Shown: positions 17,989-27,122 of the stretch, piece after piece | Layout: each line of letters begins with the position of its first letter | Numbering within the stretch: position 1 is the stretch's first letter | From: Legionellaceae bacterium | Lineage (GTDB): Bacteria > Pseudomonadota > Gammaproteobacteria > Legionellales > Legionellaceae | Direction: 5' to 3' | Length of the DNA stretch: 64,000 nucleotides | Assembly: GCA_029210265.1 (NCBI GenBank) | Contig: JARGNP010000003.1 | Coordinates: forward strand, 1-64,000 | Notes under the pieces: generated by a model | The model's input: the letters and a program-made list of their open reading frames with translations, nothing else | Databases searched by the model: none | What the model was told of the DNA's origin: nothing | Program-made: the position numbers and the translations under genes

Positions 17989-19596
17989 ATGTCGAATGCG
18001 CTGGTTATCTTGATGGCTCAAATCAACCCTACCGTTGGCGCAATTGAGGCGAATGCCCAAAAAATTATCCAAATTATTCAAACCCATCAAGCAACACACG
18101 ATCTTATTGTTTTTCCTGAACTGGCGCTCGTAGGTTATCCACCCGAAGATTTACTACTTCGTCCTGAACTCACGCAACGCGTCGAACAAGCCCTAGCTTT
18201 AATATGCCTTGCGACCGAGAATACTCATACCCATGTTGCTCTAGGCCACCCACACCAAGAAAAAAATCAGCATTTTAATTCGCTCAGTATGATTCATCGC
18301 GGCGAAATCATCGCGCATTATGATAAACATCATTTACCCAACACAGGTGTATTTGACGAAAAACGCTATTTCGTACCAGGCGCCAATACTCCATGCGTGC
18401 TTAAGATTAACAACCATCCGATTGGATTTTGTATCTGCGAAGATATCTGGCACCCCGGTCCTGTCGAGCAAGCACTCGAAGCCGGCGCTGAATTATTGGT
18501 CTGCCTCAACGCTTCACCTTTTGAGATAAATAAAGCTGAAAAACGCCTTGAATTACTTCAAGAACACGCTAAAAAAGGCTTATCGCTTATCTATGTCAAT
18601 ATCGTAGGAGGACAAGATGAATTGGTGTTTGACGGTCGTTCCTTTGCTTTAGATAACCAAGGAAGAATACAAGCCCAAGCGCCTGCTTTTACTGAGCACG
18701 TACAAACCGTGTATGTTCAAAATCATAAGATACAATCTGAAATTTCTCCGGCACTGGAAGAAAATGCGCTTGTTTACCAAGCTTTATGCACCGGAGTACG
18801 TGAATATATCAACAAAAACGGTTTCCCTGGCGTCGTCCTTGGACTCTCCGGCGGCCTTGATTCGGCCCTTACGCTTGCCATTGCTGTCGATGCCTTAGGC
18901 GCTGATCGCGTGCACGCACTGGCACTTCCTTCACGTTATACATCAGACATCAGCACCAAAGATATTAATCAAATACTCGCGCTTCAAGGCGTATCTCATC
19001 ATACGTTATCTATAGAACCCGGATTTAAAACCATGCTTGAAACACTTGAACCCGTGTTTGATAAACAAGGCGTACCTGAAATCACACAGCAAAACCTTCA
19101 AGCCCGCCTGCGCGGTATGCTGCTCATGGCCTATTCTAACAGCCATGGCATGCTTGTACTCACCACCAGTAATAAAAGCGAAAGCGCGGTCGGTTACACG
19201 ACACTCTACGGTGATATGTGCGGCGGGTTCGCCCCCATCAAAGACGTGCCCAAAACACGTGCTTATGCTTTGGCCCACTACCGTAATTCTTTAGGTCGCG
19301 TGATCCCCGAGCGTGTACTCACCCGAGCCCCGTCCGCTGAACTTGCTGATAATCAAACCGATCAAGACAGCTTGCCTGACTACCCCGAGCTTGATGCCAT
19401 TATTGCCTATCATATGGATGAAAAATTAAGTGCCGCTGATATTATTAGCCAAGGCCATGCACCCGACGTAGTTGAGCATGTCATTAAGTTAATCAAGCGT
19501 AACGAATACAAACGACGCCAATCCGCCCCCGGTATTAAAGTTACATCCAGGGCGTTTGGACGCGACTGGCGATATCCTATTACGTCAGGATTTTAA
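17989..19596 (+). CDS. nadE: Glutamine-dependent NAD+ synthetase
   Basis: 535 residues in two domains. The N-terminal nitrilase-like glutaminase (about 1-250) shows the Glu (VFPELALVGYPPEDL), Lys (HYDKHHLPN) and Cys (GFCICEDIW) catalytic positions. The C-terminal synthetase domain has the PP-loop LSGGLDSAL (Ser287-Asp291) and the conserved STSDIS-like ATP and deamido-NAD sites further on. It converts deamido-NAD, ATP and glutamine to NAD+ in the cytoplasm, the last step of NAD synthesis. The start follows a GGCAGAA stretch downstream of a good promoter. Monocistronic. Confidence 0.97.
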   Translation: MSNALVILMAQINPTVGAIEANAQKIIQIIQTHQATHDLIVFPELALVGYPPEDLLLRPELTQRVEQALALICLATENTHTHVALGHPHQEKNQHFNSLSMIHRGEIIAHYDKHHLPNTGVFDEKRYFVPGANTPCVLKINNHPIGFCICEDIWHPGPVEQALEAGAELLVCLNASPFEINKAEKRLELLQEHAKKGLSLIYVNIVGGQDELVFDGRSFALDNQGRIQAQAPAFTEHVQTVYVQNHKIQSEISPALEENALVYQALCTGVREYINKNGFPGVVLGLSGGLDSALTLAIAVDALGADRVHALALPSRYTSDISTKDINQILALQGVSHHTLSIEPGFKTMLETLEPVFDKQGVPEITQQNLQARLRGMLLMAYSNSHGMLVLTTSNKSESAVGYTTLYGDMCGGFAPIKDVPKTRAYALAHYRNSLGRVIPERVLTRAPSAELADNQTDQDSLPDYPELDAIIAYHMDEKLSAADIISQGHAPDVVEHVIKLIKRNEYKRRQSAPGIKVTSRAFGRDWRYPITSGF

Positions 19597-19698
19597 CTTG
19601 CTTTATTTACAGAAAAGTGCACTTCGAATAGATTTCTACCCCACCATTTGTCGCGCTTGGCTCTCCACTCATCCTGTTTCGACAAACCCACTCCATGA

Positions 19699-19726
19699 TT
19701 GAATTGAAGTCATGATGTGTTATAAT
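19699..19726 (+). promoter_or_regulatory. Sigma-70 type promoter for the 439-residue orphan gene
   Basis: TTGAAT (19699-19704), a 16-bp spacer, then a perfect TATAAT (19721-19726). The predicted start is about 30 bp before the ATG at 19762. Confidence 0.6.
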
Positions 19727-19761
19727 AACCCTTAAAACAAACCAAGATTTCCCCTTTCTGT

Positions 19762-19968
19762 ATGAACGAAGCCTTCTTAGATACAGCGTATCAACATCCT
19801 CCTACTGCATTAGAACACTGCTTGAGAAGTATGAACGAAGCATTACTAGATTCAGAATATCAACAGCGCCCTGCTGCATTAGAAGACTGTTTAAAAAGCA
19901 TGAAGGAAGCATTACAAAGTATAAGATATCAACATCATCTTACTGCGTTAGAAAACTGCTTTGAAAAA
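19762..19968 (+). repeat. Three tandem 69-bp repeats at the 5' end of the orphan gene
   Basis: Three in-frame units of 69 bp. The first two are similar (atgaacgaagc... each time), while the third starts atgaaggaagc and is more diverged. Each unit encodes M-[NK]-E-A-x(5)-YQ-x(4)-ALE-x-C. Each begins with an ATG, so alternative starts at 19831 and 19900 are possible. Confidence 0.75.
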
Positions 19969-21081
19969 ATAAAAAATGCATCTATAAACCAAAACATGGA
20001 AATGCGGAAAGTCGATTCTGACTTAATAATGCTTGACGCATGGAAAGAAGCCTACCTTATTGCCTATCAAATGGACCACACGGATGAGAATTTACTAATA
20101 GAAGCTATAGAAGCATGCACGTCGATTTTAATATCTGTATATCAGGTTAATATCGCACTAGCTACCTTCTTTTCACCTTCGTTTATGGAGAATGACACGA
20201 CCTTTGTTATCGCAATGACAATACTCTTTCTTGGCGCAGTATGTGCCTTTCATGCCGTGGAATGGATTAAAGCCAACCGAGAGGAACTTAGTGCTTTATT
20301 CTTGCGTCACAATAGAAAAAATGTGTCTAACGTATTTGAAGAAGTACTGATTGGTAATTACAAGCTTCAAAAGCCAACAGGTATTCATCCTGACATGTTA
20401 TCACCGAATATTACAAAGTATTTTGAACGAAATAGGCATATTGCTATAGGTTTTCCTGGTGATTTTTCTAAGGAAAAATGGCATGTTAAAAAGCTACAGT
20501 TTTGGAATCAATGGTACACATGCTCAACAGAACATGCTCAAGCTCTCACTGATATCTACCGTTTATATCATGCATATGAAATGTTTCACTCAGGAAAAGC
20601 CGTCAATGCATTTAATTACCTTAAAGAGACGTTTACTGACCAATATTTACAATGTATTTCTGACAGCATGATGAGCCAAGTTCTTCTTATCTTATTACCC
20701 CAGTTAATCGACAGCACACCAGAAGAGAAAAAAGGATTTTATCAATTAATGGGGCATTGCTCTAGGCACGACCCAGATTCAGCTGAATTTCATCGCGCTT
20801 CATTTTTCACGCAGTTTCCTGACAGTGAAACGATGCCTTTAAATTGGGAAATGGATAACCAAAAAGATCAACAAAACATAGGGCTATTTGATCTGGAATA
20901 TAATCAACGTCAGCATATTGTAGAAAACCTCTCCTCTATCTTTATGCCAACAAAAGTTACCCCCTATCAAGACTCTGAAAAAAAGCAGCTTTGTTTTTTT
21001 CCATGGAATAATAAACAAGATACAATTTTAAATAATATCGACAAACGCGGACTGCAACTAAGTCAGATGAAGATAATGTGA
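19762..21081 (+). CDS. Hypothetical membrane protein with three N-terminal 23-residue repeats
   Basis: 439 residues, no family recognised. Residues 1-69 are three tandem repeats of a helix-forming unit of the type MNEALLDSEYQ...ALEDCLKS. The third copy is more diverged. Two hydrophobic segments around residues 120-175 (ACTSILISVYQVNIALATFF and TFVIAMTILFLGAVCAF) probably cross a membrane. The rest is soluble, mostly helical. There is no signal peptide, and the ribosome site before ATG 19762 is weak, but a strong promoter lies 36 bp upstream. Monocistronic orphan; candidate effector by context only. Confidence 0.7.
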   Translation: MNEAFLDTAYQHPPTALEHCLRSMNEALLDSEYQQRPAALEDCLKSMKEALQSIRYQHHLTALENCFEKIKNASINQNMEMRKVDSDLIMLDAWKEAYLIAYQMDHTDENLLIEAIEACTSILISVYQVNIALATFFSPSFMENDTTFVIAMTILFLGAVCAFHAVEWIKANREELSALFLRHNRKNVSNVFEEVLIGNYKLQKPTGIHPDMLSPNITKYFERNRHIAIGFPGDFSKEKWHVKKLQFWNQWYTCSTEHAQALTDIYRLYHAYEMFHSGKAVNAFNYLKETFTDQYLQCISDSMMSQVLLILLPQLIDSTPEEKKGFYQLMGHCSRHDPDSAEFHRASFFTQFPDSETMPLNWEMDNQKDQQNIGLFDLEYNQRQHIVENLSSIFMPTKVTPYQDSEKKQLCFFPWNNKQDTILNNIDKRGLQLSQMKIM

Positions 21082-21266
21082 ACGTATTTTCATCATTTTT
21101 ACTTTATCACCGTAAAAAATGAGATTGGCGTTACCTTAATTACCTCAGGGTTTTAATCTAAATATTAACGTGGCCGACCTCCATGGAACGTAATCCTTAT
21201 GTAAACAACCTCAGCCATCCACATCCTCCTCGTTCTCATACGCCTAAAAAACAAGCACGACCTGCA

Positions 21267-21296
21267 TTGACCTCATAAAAGACTATGTGCTAAAAT
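21267..21296 (+). promoter_or_regulatory. Sigma-70 type promoter for the 405-residue orphan gene
   Basis: TTGACC (21267-21272), an 18-bp spacer, then TAAAAT (21291-21296). It lies about 30 bp before the ATG at 21328, which has an AAGGTAGAA ribosome site. Confidence 0.55.
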
Positions 21297-21327
21297 TTAA
21301 CCCACGCAAGATATCAAGGTAGAACAT

Positions 21328-22545
21328 ATGTCTCATTCTAAACTCTCACAAATCAATCAATTATTACGTAAAAAATCTCTCGATCAAAATAAAGTACAAA
21401 AGATCGAAAACCTTTTTAGAGCAATGAAAAATATTCAGGATTATCATGATCCACAAAAAAAATTATCAGATGCTAAAAGAGACAGACAAGAAGCCTTTAA
21501 TACATTTAAAAAGAAAGTTGATACTGAAGGAACCTGTGTTATATCAATAACACCTGCAGAACTTAAAGAAAAGGGTATTGATTACACGATTCCATTAGCA
21601 CAAAAGGCAACTGAAACTTGGTACGCAATCAGTGGTTTTATGCAAAAGACCGCACAGCTTTACTATGCAAAATTACCTCATTGGCCTTCGAATCACATGA
21701 ACGTTGACTCTGCGAGCAACACCGAGCAAAGCTCCGACGTTATTAAACCCAGTCACTCAGATGACCCGCTTGACATGATGGAATATGGTGTACCACAACC
21801 ACGAGCAAATATTGCTTCCCCAGTGTCGCGTAAAGTCGAGCTTGAAGGCATAACGATTACTGAAGACGCCCCAATTTCGAGTGAAAACACTGCCACTCCG
21901 GAGCCTAAAGAGGAGAAGGTGTTAATGGATAATGTGTGGAGGCAGATATATTTATATGGTGCACAAAACATATCGTTTAAATTAAAGAAAACACCTCAAA
22001 AACCGACTGTGGCTTATAACCAGGAAACGCTGGATAAGTTAGCGTTGAATATCAATCAAGCGCGTGCTGTGCTTCTCACCTATTTAGTTGATGAAGATCA
22101 AAAAAAATTCAATGCACTCTATGATGATGTCATGCAAGAATTTGACTATGTATCTCTTAAATCATCTCAAGTAGGAGTTTATTATACACTTAAACAGAAA
22201 CAAGCGTTTCTTCAGCGTATTGTTGCATTAGAGGCTAAACTTCAACCCGGCCAACTTAATTTTGAAACGAAACAAGGTGGTTTAATCGGTGAGCAAGTAT
22301 CGGCTTGGTTTACTATGAAATTTTGGTTCTTCGCCACGTTAAAATCAATTGTGAATGCTGTTGGTTTGCGTTCTTCAGCGAGCTTTTTTGCACCGGCACC
22401 ATCGGATGCCGAACAAAATAACATTGATGAGAATCTCGTGCAGCTCCGAGACACCGTTAATATTTTTGAAGGCATACTCACAAGGGGTGAACCTGGTTCT
22501 GAGTTCGAAATAGATTCAACGCCTATATGCCCTTCTAGCAAATAA
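21328..22545 (+). CDS. Hypothetical protein, 405 residues
   Basis: No family recognised. The N-terminal 120 residues are charged and helical, probably coiled coil (LRKKSLDQNKVQKIENLF onward). A low-complexity Ser/Pro/Glu linker (about 125-195) follows, then a helical C-terminal half with one moderately hydrophobic segment (AWFTMKFWFFATLKSIVNAV). There is no signal peptide. The ribosome site AAGGTAGAACAT before ATG and the upstream promoter support the start. Monocistronic, in the same orphan patch as the preceding gene; role unknown. Confidence 0.7.
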   Translation: MSHSKLSQINQLLRKKSLDQNKVQKIENLFRAMKNIQDYHDPQKKLSDAKRDRQEAFNTFKKKVDTEGTCVISITPAELKEKGIDYTIPLAQKATETWYAISGFMQKTAQLYYAKLPHWPSNHMNVDSASNTEQSSDVIKPSHSDDPLDMMEYGVPQPRANIASPVSRKVELEGITITEDAPISSENTATPEPKEEKVLMDNVWRQIYLYGAQNISFKLKKTPQKPTVAYNQETLDKLALNINQARAVLLTYLVDEDQKKFNALYDDVMQEFDYVSLKSSQVGVYYTLKQKQAFLQRIVALEAKLQPGQLNFETKQGGLIGEQVSAWFTMKFWFFATLKSIVNAVGLRSSASFFAPAPSDAEQNNIDENLVQLRDTVNIFEGILTRGEPGSEFEIDSTPICPSSK

Positions 22546-22600
22546 TATTCTTCATTTCGGAGACCAGGATGTCCCGAAATTCAAACGCTCCTGATTTATT

Positions 22601-22926
22601 TTAGCTCAAACCAAGCGCACTATCATATTCATCTATTGCACGAAAATTTTCTACAATATCTTTTGCACACGTTGAAAGTATTGATAATTGCTCTATGTAA
22701 ACTGATTGATATTGTAGTTTTTCGCTTGTATTTCACCCAATACATCCGGGATGGAAATTTCAGGCCGTGCTTCAATCACTAAGTCTGAAACAATGCGATA
22801 CGCGGCTTGCGATGCAATCATGAGTAAACCCACATCACATATGGAGTTACATTCTAAACCATGAGGCATACAAAAACCCAAGCAACCATAAGATGGATTA
22901 ATTATAGACTTAAACTATTTTTTTTG
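22601..22926 (-). pseudogene. Decayed gene fragment with an internal frameshift
   Basis: On the minus strand one frame is open through GLLMIASQAAYRIVSDLVIE and PEISIPDVLGEIQ (down to about 22693, then a stop). The next frame continues as YIEQLSILSTCAKDIVENF and IDEYDSALGLS to a TAA at 22601. Read together with one shift near 22715 they give about 100 residues of plausible helical protein. No good start or ribosome site is present. I do not recognise the family. The rest of the 22546-23044 gap holds only a possible leader for the outer-membrane protein gene. Confidence 0.35.
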
Positions 22927-23044
22927 CACTACATTTGTCCTAAATCAACGCATATCCAGTACCATGTTGGCTTATGCTTTGGACATAGGAATCTCAATGA
23001 TTTTGAAGTAACATGTTATAAAGTCAATATAGCTTGAGAATACA

Positions 23045-23692
23045 TTGAAACAGAAACACGCACTCATAACCTCCCTGCTGTTACTCGCAGCACCCGCTAT
23101 CCATGCAGCCACCCCTATCGACGGCTGGTACTCCAGTGTTTTTGGCGGTTATGCCTACGTTCCTACGAATATAAGCACGACGCGTGGGAGCACGGCGTAT
23201 ACCAATGCAAATTATGAATCTGAGTACAATGCGGGAGGAAGCTTTGGATTTAAAAGCAACCCCATGCGATATGAAGGCCAAGTGACCTACCTCAATGCAG
23301 CTTTAAGTCATGTATATGAAAACGGCCTAAAGCAAACCAAAACCTCAGGCAATAATAATGCCATTTTTGGTCTGGTCAACGTTTATTATGATTTTCCTGA
23401 TGTAATTCAAACCATCTCACCTTTTCTTGGATTAGGCCTGGGTTACGGTTGGATTGATATGAAAATTAATAACACACGTCTTGTCGATGTACCTAATTTT
23501 AGCGATGCGGGTAGCGCTTTTGCTTATCAAGGCTCTGCTGGACTGACGTTTAATTTTGCTGAAAATTACGCGCTCAACATAGGTTACCGTTACATTGGCA
23601 CCAATCGCGTGTTTGCATTCGGCAGTATGTTTCAAGCACACCTCGCCAACATCAGTGCTATTTATCGATACGAAGAGGCCCGTTATAAATAA
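23045..23692 (+). CDS. Outer-membrane beta-barrel protein (OmpA/OmpW-size, 8-stranded type)
   Basis: 215 residues with a signal peptide ending HAA at about 22. The mature protein opens GWYSSVFGGYAYVP, a typical first strand. Alternating aromatic/Gly strands follow (SPFLGLGLGYGWIDM, YALNIGYRYIG), ending with a strand and RYEEARYK. This is a small surface-antigen barrel of the 8-strand class. The start is TTG with weak upstream GAG. An adjacent paralogue follows 51 bp downstream, so this is probably a tandem duplication. Specific ligand or role is unknown. Confidence 0.85.
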   Translation: MKQKHALITSLLLLAAPAIHAATPIDGWYSSVFGGYAYVPTNISTTRGSTAYTNANYESEYNAGGSFGFKSNPMRYEGQVTYLNAALSHVYENGLKQTKTSGNNNAIFGLVNVYYDFPDVIQTISPFLGLGLGYGWIDMKINNTRLVDVPNFSDAGSAFAYQGSAGLTFNFAENYALNIGYRYIGTNRVFAFGSMFQAHLANISAIYRYEEARYK

Positions 23693-23743
23693 TTAAAAAT
23701 TATATATATTGCATAGATTATATACATAAGGACAAGATTTCCG

Positions 23744-24499
23744 ATGAACATGAAATGGATAACACGCACACTCATCACTGGCTGTCTGGTTGTTGCCACA
23801 ACAGCACATGCTGTGAACCCTGCAACCGGCTGGTATGGCGGCCTTATTGTTGGGGCAAACTATGCAGCCAACCTCCCCTTTAACTATTTAAACACCTCAG
23901 GTGAACTCGAACCCGGTCAGCTCGGTCACAATATTATGGCGTCGATTGGAGGCCAGGTAGGGTTGCGCTGGTGTGATAATTATCGAGCAGAAGCCGAATT
24001 TTTCTTCAATAATAGCCCTTACAGTTATTTACGTCTGGGGGATGTTAGCATCCACGCACCCAAAACGAGCACAGGTCTTAGACTGAACGGAAAGACCGAC
24101 TCGGGAATCGCAACCATCAACCTGTTTTATGATATTTTTGCTGATTTCTCATCCAATGTTGTGCCTTATTTCGGCATAGGCGCCGGATATGCTTATCTTA
24201 AAAGTGATATTAAGTTTTACCTCAACGACGTACAGGTAACCGCTGATAATTATGAAAATGTTGTTGGCGCTATTCCCAGTAATAAAAGCAAATCAGGCCC
24301 TGTAGGCCAGGCGATTTTAGGCTTAAGTTATTACATGGATGATTTTTCATATTTTGCCTTAGATGCCCGTTACCTCGTTTCGGCAGACCAAACGCTTCTC
24401 AAGCAACAAGTACAACAAACAAGTAATACCATCAACGCACGCTATCAACTTTATTCGTTTAATATTATATTTAATGGAGCGTTTGATGCCGTCACCTGA
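23744..24499 (+). CDS. Outer-membrane beta-barrel protein, paralogue of the preceding gene
   Basis: 251 residues, signal peptide to about residue 23 (TTAHA). The mature start NPATGWYGGLIVGANYA and the segment VPYFGIGAGYAYLKSD match the layout of the upstream barrel (GWY, then PFLGLGLGYGW). A longer loop accounts for the extra length. An AAGGAC ribosome site precedes ATG. The last 14 bp overlap the rpe gene, so barrels and rpe may be cotranscribed. Confidence 0.85.
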   Translation: MNMKWITRTLITGCLVVATTAHAVNPATGWYGGLIVGANYAANLPFNYLNTSGELEPGQLGHNIMASIGGQVGLRWCDNYRAEAEFFFNNSPYSYLRLGDVSIHAPKTSTGLRLNGKTDSGIATINLFYDIFADFSSNVVPYFGIGAGYAYLKSDIKFYLNDVQVTADNYENVVGAIPSNKSKSGPVGQAILGLSYYMDDFSYFALDARYLVSADQTLLKQQVQQTSNTINARYQLYSFNIIFNGAFDAVT

Positions 24500-25157
24500 T
24501 ACTGTCATGCCTGATGTTATCTTTCCATCGTTACTCGCTGCAGACAGCCTGAAATTAGGTGAAGAAATCACAGCTGTTACCCAAGCAGGTATTCGTAGCT
24601 TACATCTTGATATTATGGATAATCATTACGTTCCCAACTTAAGTTTTGGTCCTCATATCGCTCAACACATCAAACAAAAATTTCCAAATATTTTACTTGA
24701 TGTGCATCTCATGGCATCACCTGTAGACGCGCTCATAGAAGCCTTTGCCGAAGCAGGTGCCAATCGCATCAGCATTCATCCTGAAGCAACCCAACACCTT
24801 GATCGCAGCTTGGCACGCATCCAAGCACTCGGATGCCAGGCAGGTCTCGCCTTAAACCCATCTACGTCGCTCGAGTCCATACGTTGGTGTATACATCGCC
24901 TGAATTTTGTTCTACTTATGACGGTTAATCCAGGATTTGGAAACCAAAGCTTTATACCTGAAATGCTTTCTAAAATTAAAACATTGCGACAAACCTATCC
25001 CACACTTCCAATCACCGTCGATGGTGGTGTATCAGAAAAAAATATCGCGACCCTTCATCATGCAGGTGTTACGCAATTTGTTGCGGGCTCTGCTATATTC
25101 AAAACTAAGGACTATTTGAAGACGATAACACGCATGCATGAACAGCTCGAAAAATAA
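24486..25157 (+). CDS. rpe: Ribulose-phosphate 3-epimerase
   Basis: Interconverts ribulose 5-phosphate and xylulose 5-phosphate in the pentose phosphate pathway (cytoplasm, TIM barrel, divalent metal). Family motifs are clear: PSLLAADSLKLGEE, LDIMDNHYVPNLSFGP with the metal/catalytic Asp and His, DVHLMA, MTVNPGFGNQSFIP, and VDGGVS followed by VAGSAIF. The frame opens far upstream at 24363, but ATG 24486 has GGAG at 24476-24479 with 6-bp spacing and gives 223 residues, the family length. It overlaps the barrel gene by 14 bp and slt by up to 20 bp. Confidence 0.95.
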   Translation: MPSPDTVMPDVIFPSLLAADSLKLGEEITAVTQAGIRSLHLDIMDNHYVPNLSFGPHIAQHIKQKFPNILLDVHLMASPVDALIEAFAEAGANRISIHPEATQHLDRSLARIQALGCQAGLALNPSTSLESIRWCIHRLNFVLLMTVNPGFGNQSFIPEMLSKIKTLRQTYPTLPITVDGGVSEKNIATLHHAGVTQFVAGSAIFKTKDYLKTITRMHEQLEK

Positions 25158-26955
25158 CATGAAACTATTCACGCGTATTCTTTGTGGAGTCTGCCTCGCG
25201 ATGACAACCTGTGCGAGTACGCTCCCTGAGCCTTCCTATCTTCAACGATTTATGGCTTATTTAAGCTGGAAGAATCACCTGCCTACCGAGCCAAGTCCGG
25301 CTTTTATTGCCTTCATCGACCGTAAAGCGCCCCTTTCACGTAAATTACGTGAAAAATGGCTCTATGCATTAGCCAAAGCCGAGCAATGGGATAAATTTGT
25401 CGCGCATTATCAACCATCCACTGATACAAATTTACAATGCTTCGAGCAATATGCCCTATATCAAGATGGCCATCGCGAGCAAGCCATTACTGGTGCTAAA
25501 TCACTTTGGCTGGTAGGAAAAAACCAACCGGATGCTTGTGACAAAATTTTTAATGTGTTGATTCAAGAAAAAATCATTGATAACGAATTGATTTTAGAGC
25601 GCGTCAAACTCGCACTCGACAAGCATCATATCGCTCTGGCCAAATATTTAATCACACAAGCCGAATTGCCCAATCCACATGAAAAACGTGCACTTGAAAT
25701 CATTCAACGCCAACCCTCGCGCATTGCGTCACTCACACCGAGTAATCTCCATAGTCATTATTATCTTTATGGTCTCAAACGCCTGGTATCATCTAATCCT
25801 AAAAAAGCGCTTAAGCTTTGGGAAGAAGCCAAACGCAGAAACCTGCTTGATGCCGATCAAAAACAAACGTTTTTGAGCCATCTTGCACTCTACCGCGCCC
25901 TGCGCAACCAGCCTGATTCATCCGAATGGTTTGAGCAAGTTGAACCTGAATCGTATAGCGAAAGCTTACTCGACTGGCAAATTCGCTATTCACTTAGGCA
26001 ACACGAGTGGGCACGCGTAAAAGTTCTGATAAAGCGCTCAGCCAAACAAGAAAAACCTGCTTGGCAATACTGGCTTGCCCGCTCCGATGAGGCCTTAGGT
26101 AATCCAGAAGAAGCGCGCATATTGTATCAAAAGATCGCCCAGCAACGGCAATATTATGGCTTTCTTGCAAGTGTTCGTTTAAAACAACCCATGGCTTTTG
26201 AACACGAGCCTGTATCAACCGACCCACATATTCTTGAGCCTTATCATGCGATTACTGATCAAATACAACAACTTTACTCAGAGCATCAACGTCTTGAAGC
26301 CTCACGTATGGCCAATGATTTTATCAGTGAACTACCTAAAGAGAAAAAAAGTGCTTTTGTCGCGTGGCTTGCTGATGATTTACATTGGACCGGAAAATCG
26401 GTGTACCTAAGTGGTGAAAAAGAGCTGGCCAATCAACTTAACTTACGCTTTCCTTTAGCTCACCGAAGTCTTGTTAAGCACTATTCAGAGCAATTTGATA
26501 TTCCAGAAGCATTAATTTATGCCGTCATTCGACAAGAAAGTGCTTTTCGAGGGGATGTCATATCGCCCGTGGGCGCTCATGGCCTGATGCAACTCATGCC
26601 CGCCACCGCAAAACAAGTCGCACGACGCGAGCACGTGACGTATAACAACCGTAAAGCCTTATTCTCTCCCGACACAAATATTAATTTAGGCGTCGCCTAT
26701 TTAAATCATCTCGCCAAACGTTTTGATCACAATCCATTATTGATGGTCGCGGCTTATAATGCAGGCCCGCATCAAGTTAATCGCTGGATTAAAACGCATC
26801 CGATCAAAGAAAAAGAAATTGATGTGTGGATTGATACGTTGCCGTGGGCTGAAACACGTAATTATTTAAAAGCGGTGATGGCCTTTTATGCTGTCTATCA
26901 ACATCGCTTGCACCAAACGCCTAGCCTGACGCCTTTTTTTCATCAAAAAATTTAA
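25138..26955 (+). CDS. slt: Soluble lytic murein transglycosylase
   Basis: 605 residues. A periplasmic enzyme that cleaves the MurNAc-GlcNAc bond of peptidoglycan, forming 1,6-anhydro ends. An N-terminal signal peptide is present, then a long alpha-superhelical (U and L) region typical of Slt70. The C-terminal GH23 domain has catalytic Glu467 in AVIRQESAFR, then GAHGLMQLMPATAKQVA and the AAYNAGP motif. ATG 25159 (residue 8, MKLFTRIL) is an equally likely start and gives a cleaner signal peptide. It overlaps the end of rpe. A decayed fragment of the same catalytic region lies at 29845-29926. Confidence 0.93.
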   Translation: MNSSKNNMKLFTRILCGVCLAMTTCASTLPEPSYLQRFMAYLSWKNHLPTEPSPAFIAFIDRKAPLSRKLREKWLYALAKAEQWDKFVAHYQPSTDTNLQCFEQYALYQDGHREQAITGAKSLWLVGKNQPDACDKIFNVLIQEKIIDNELILERVKLALDKHHIALAKYLITQAELPNPHEKRALEIIQRQPSRIASLTPSNLHSHYYLYGLKRLVSSNPKKALKLWEEAKRRNLLDADQKQTFLSHLALYRALRNQPDSSEWFEQVEPESYSESLLDWQIRYSLRQHEWARVKVLIKRSAKQEKPAWQYWLARSDEALGNPEEARILYQKIAQQRQYYGFLASVRLKQPMAFEHEPVSTDPHILEPYHAITDQIQQLYSEHQRLEASRMANDFISELPKEKKSAFVAWLADDLHWTGKSVYLSGEKELANQLNLRFPLAHRSLVKHYSEQFDIPEALIYAVIRQESAFRGDVISPVGAHGLMQLMPATAKQVARREHVTYNNRKALFSPDTNINLGVAYLNHLAKRFDHNPLLMVAAYNAGPHQVNRWIKTHPIKEKEIDVWIDTLPWAETRNYLKAVMAFYAVYQHRLHQTPSLTPFFHQKI

Positions 26956-27122
26956 ACACCAACATGCTGTTCAAAACGAACGCTTATGGAAATTAATATT
27001 TACACAAAGTGTTATTAGTGATATCTTGGTTGTTATTTGGGCTTGTCCCTTACGCATGAATCATCCGTTCATCATCAAACAAATCGATTCATATGGTTAT
27101 CGCTTTTTCTGGAGAGTTACAG

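Noticed and set aside
21183..21278. 31-codon ORF with Pro/His-rich product
   Set aside because: It overlaps the promoter of the next gene, has no ribosome site, and is low-complexity.
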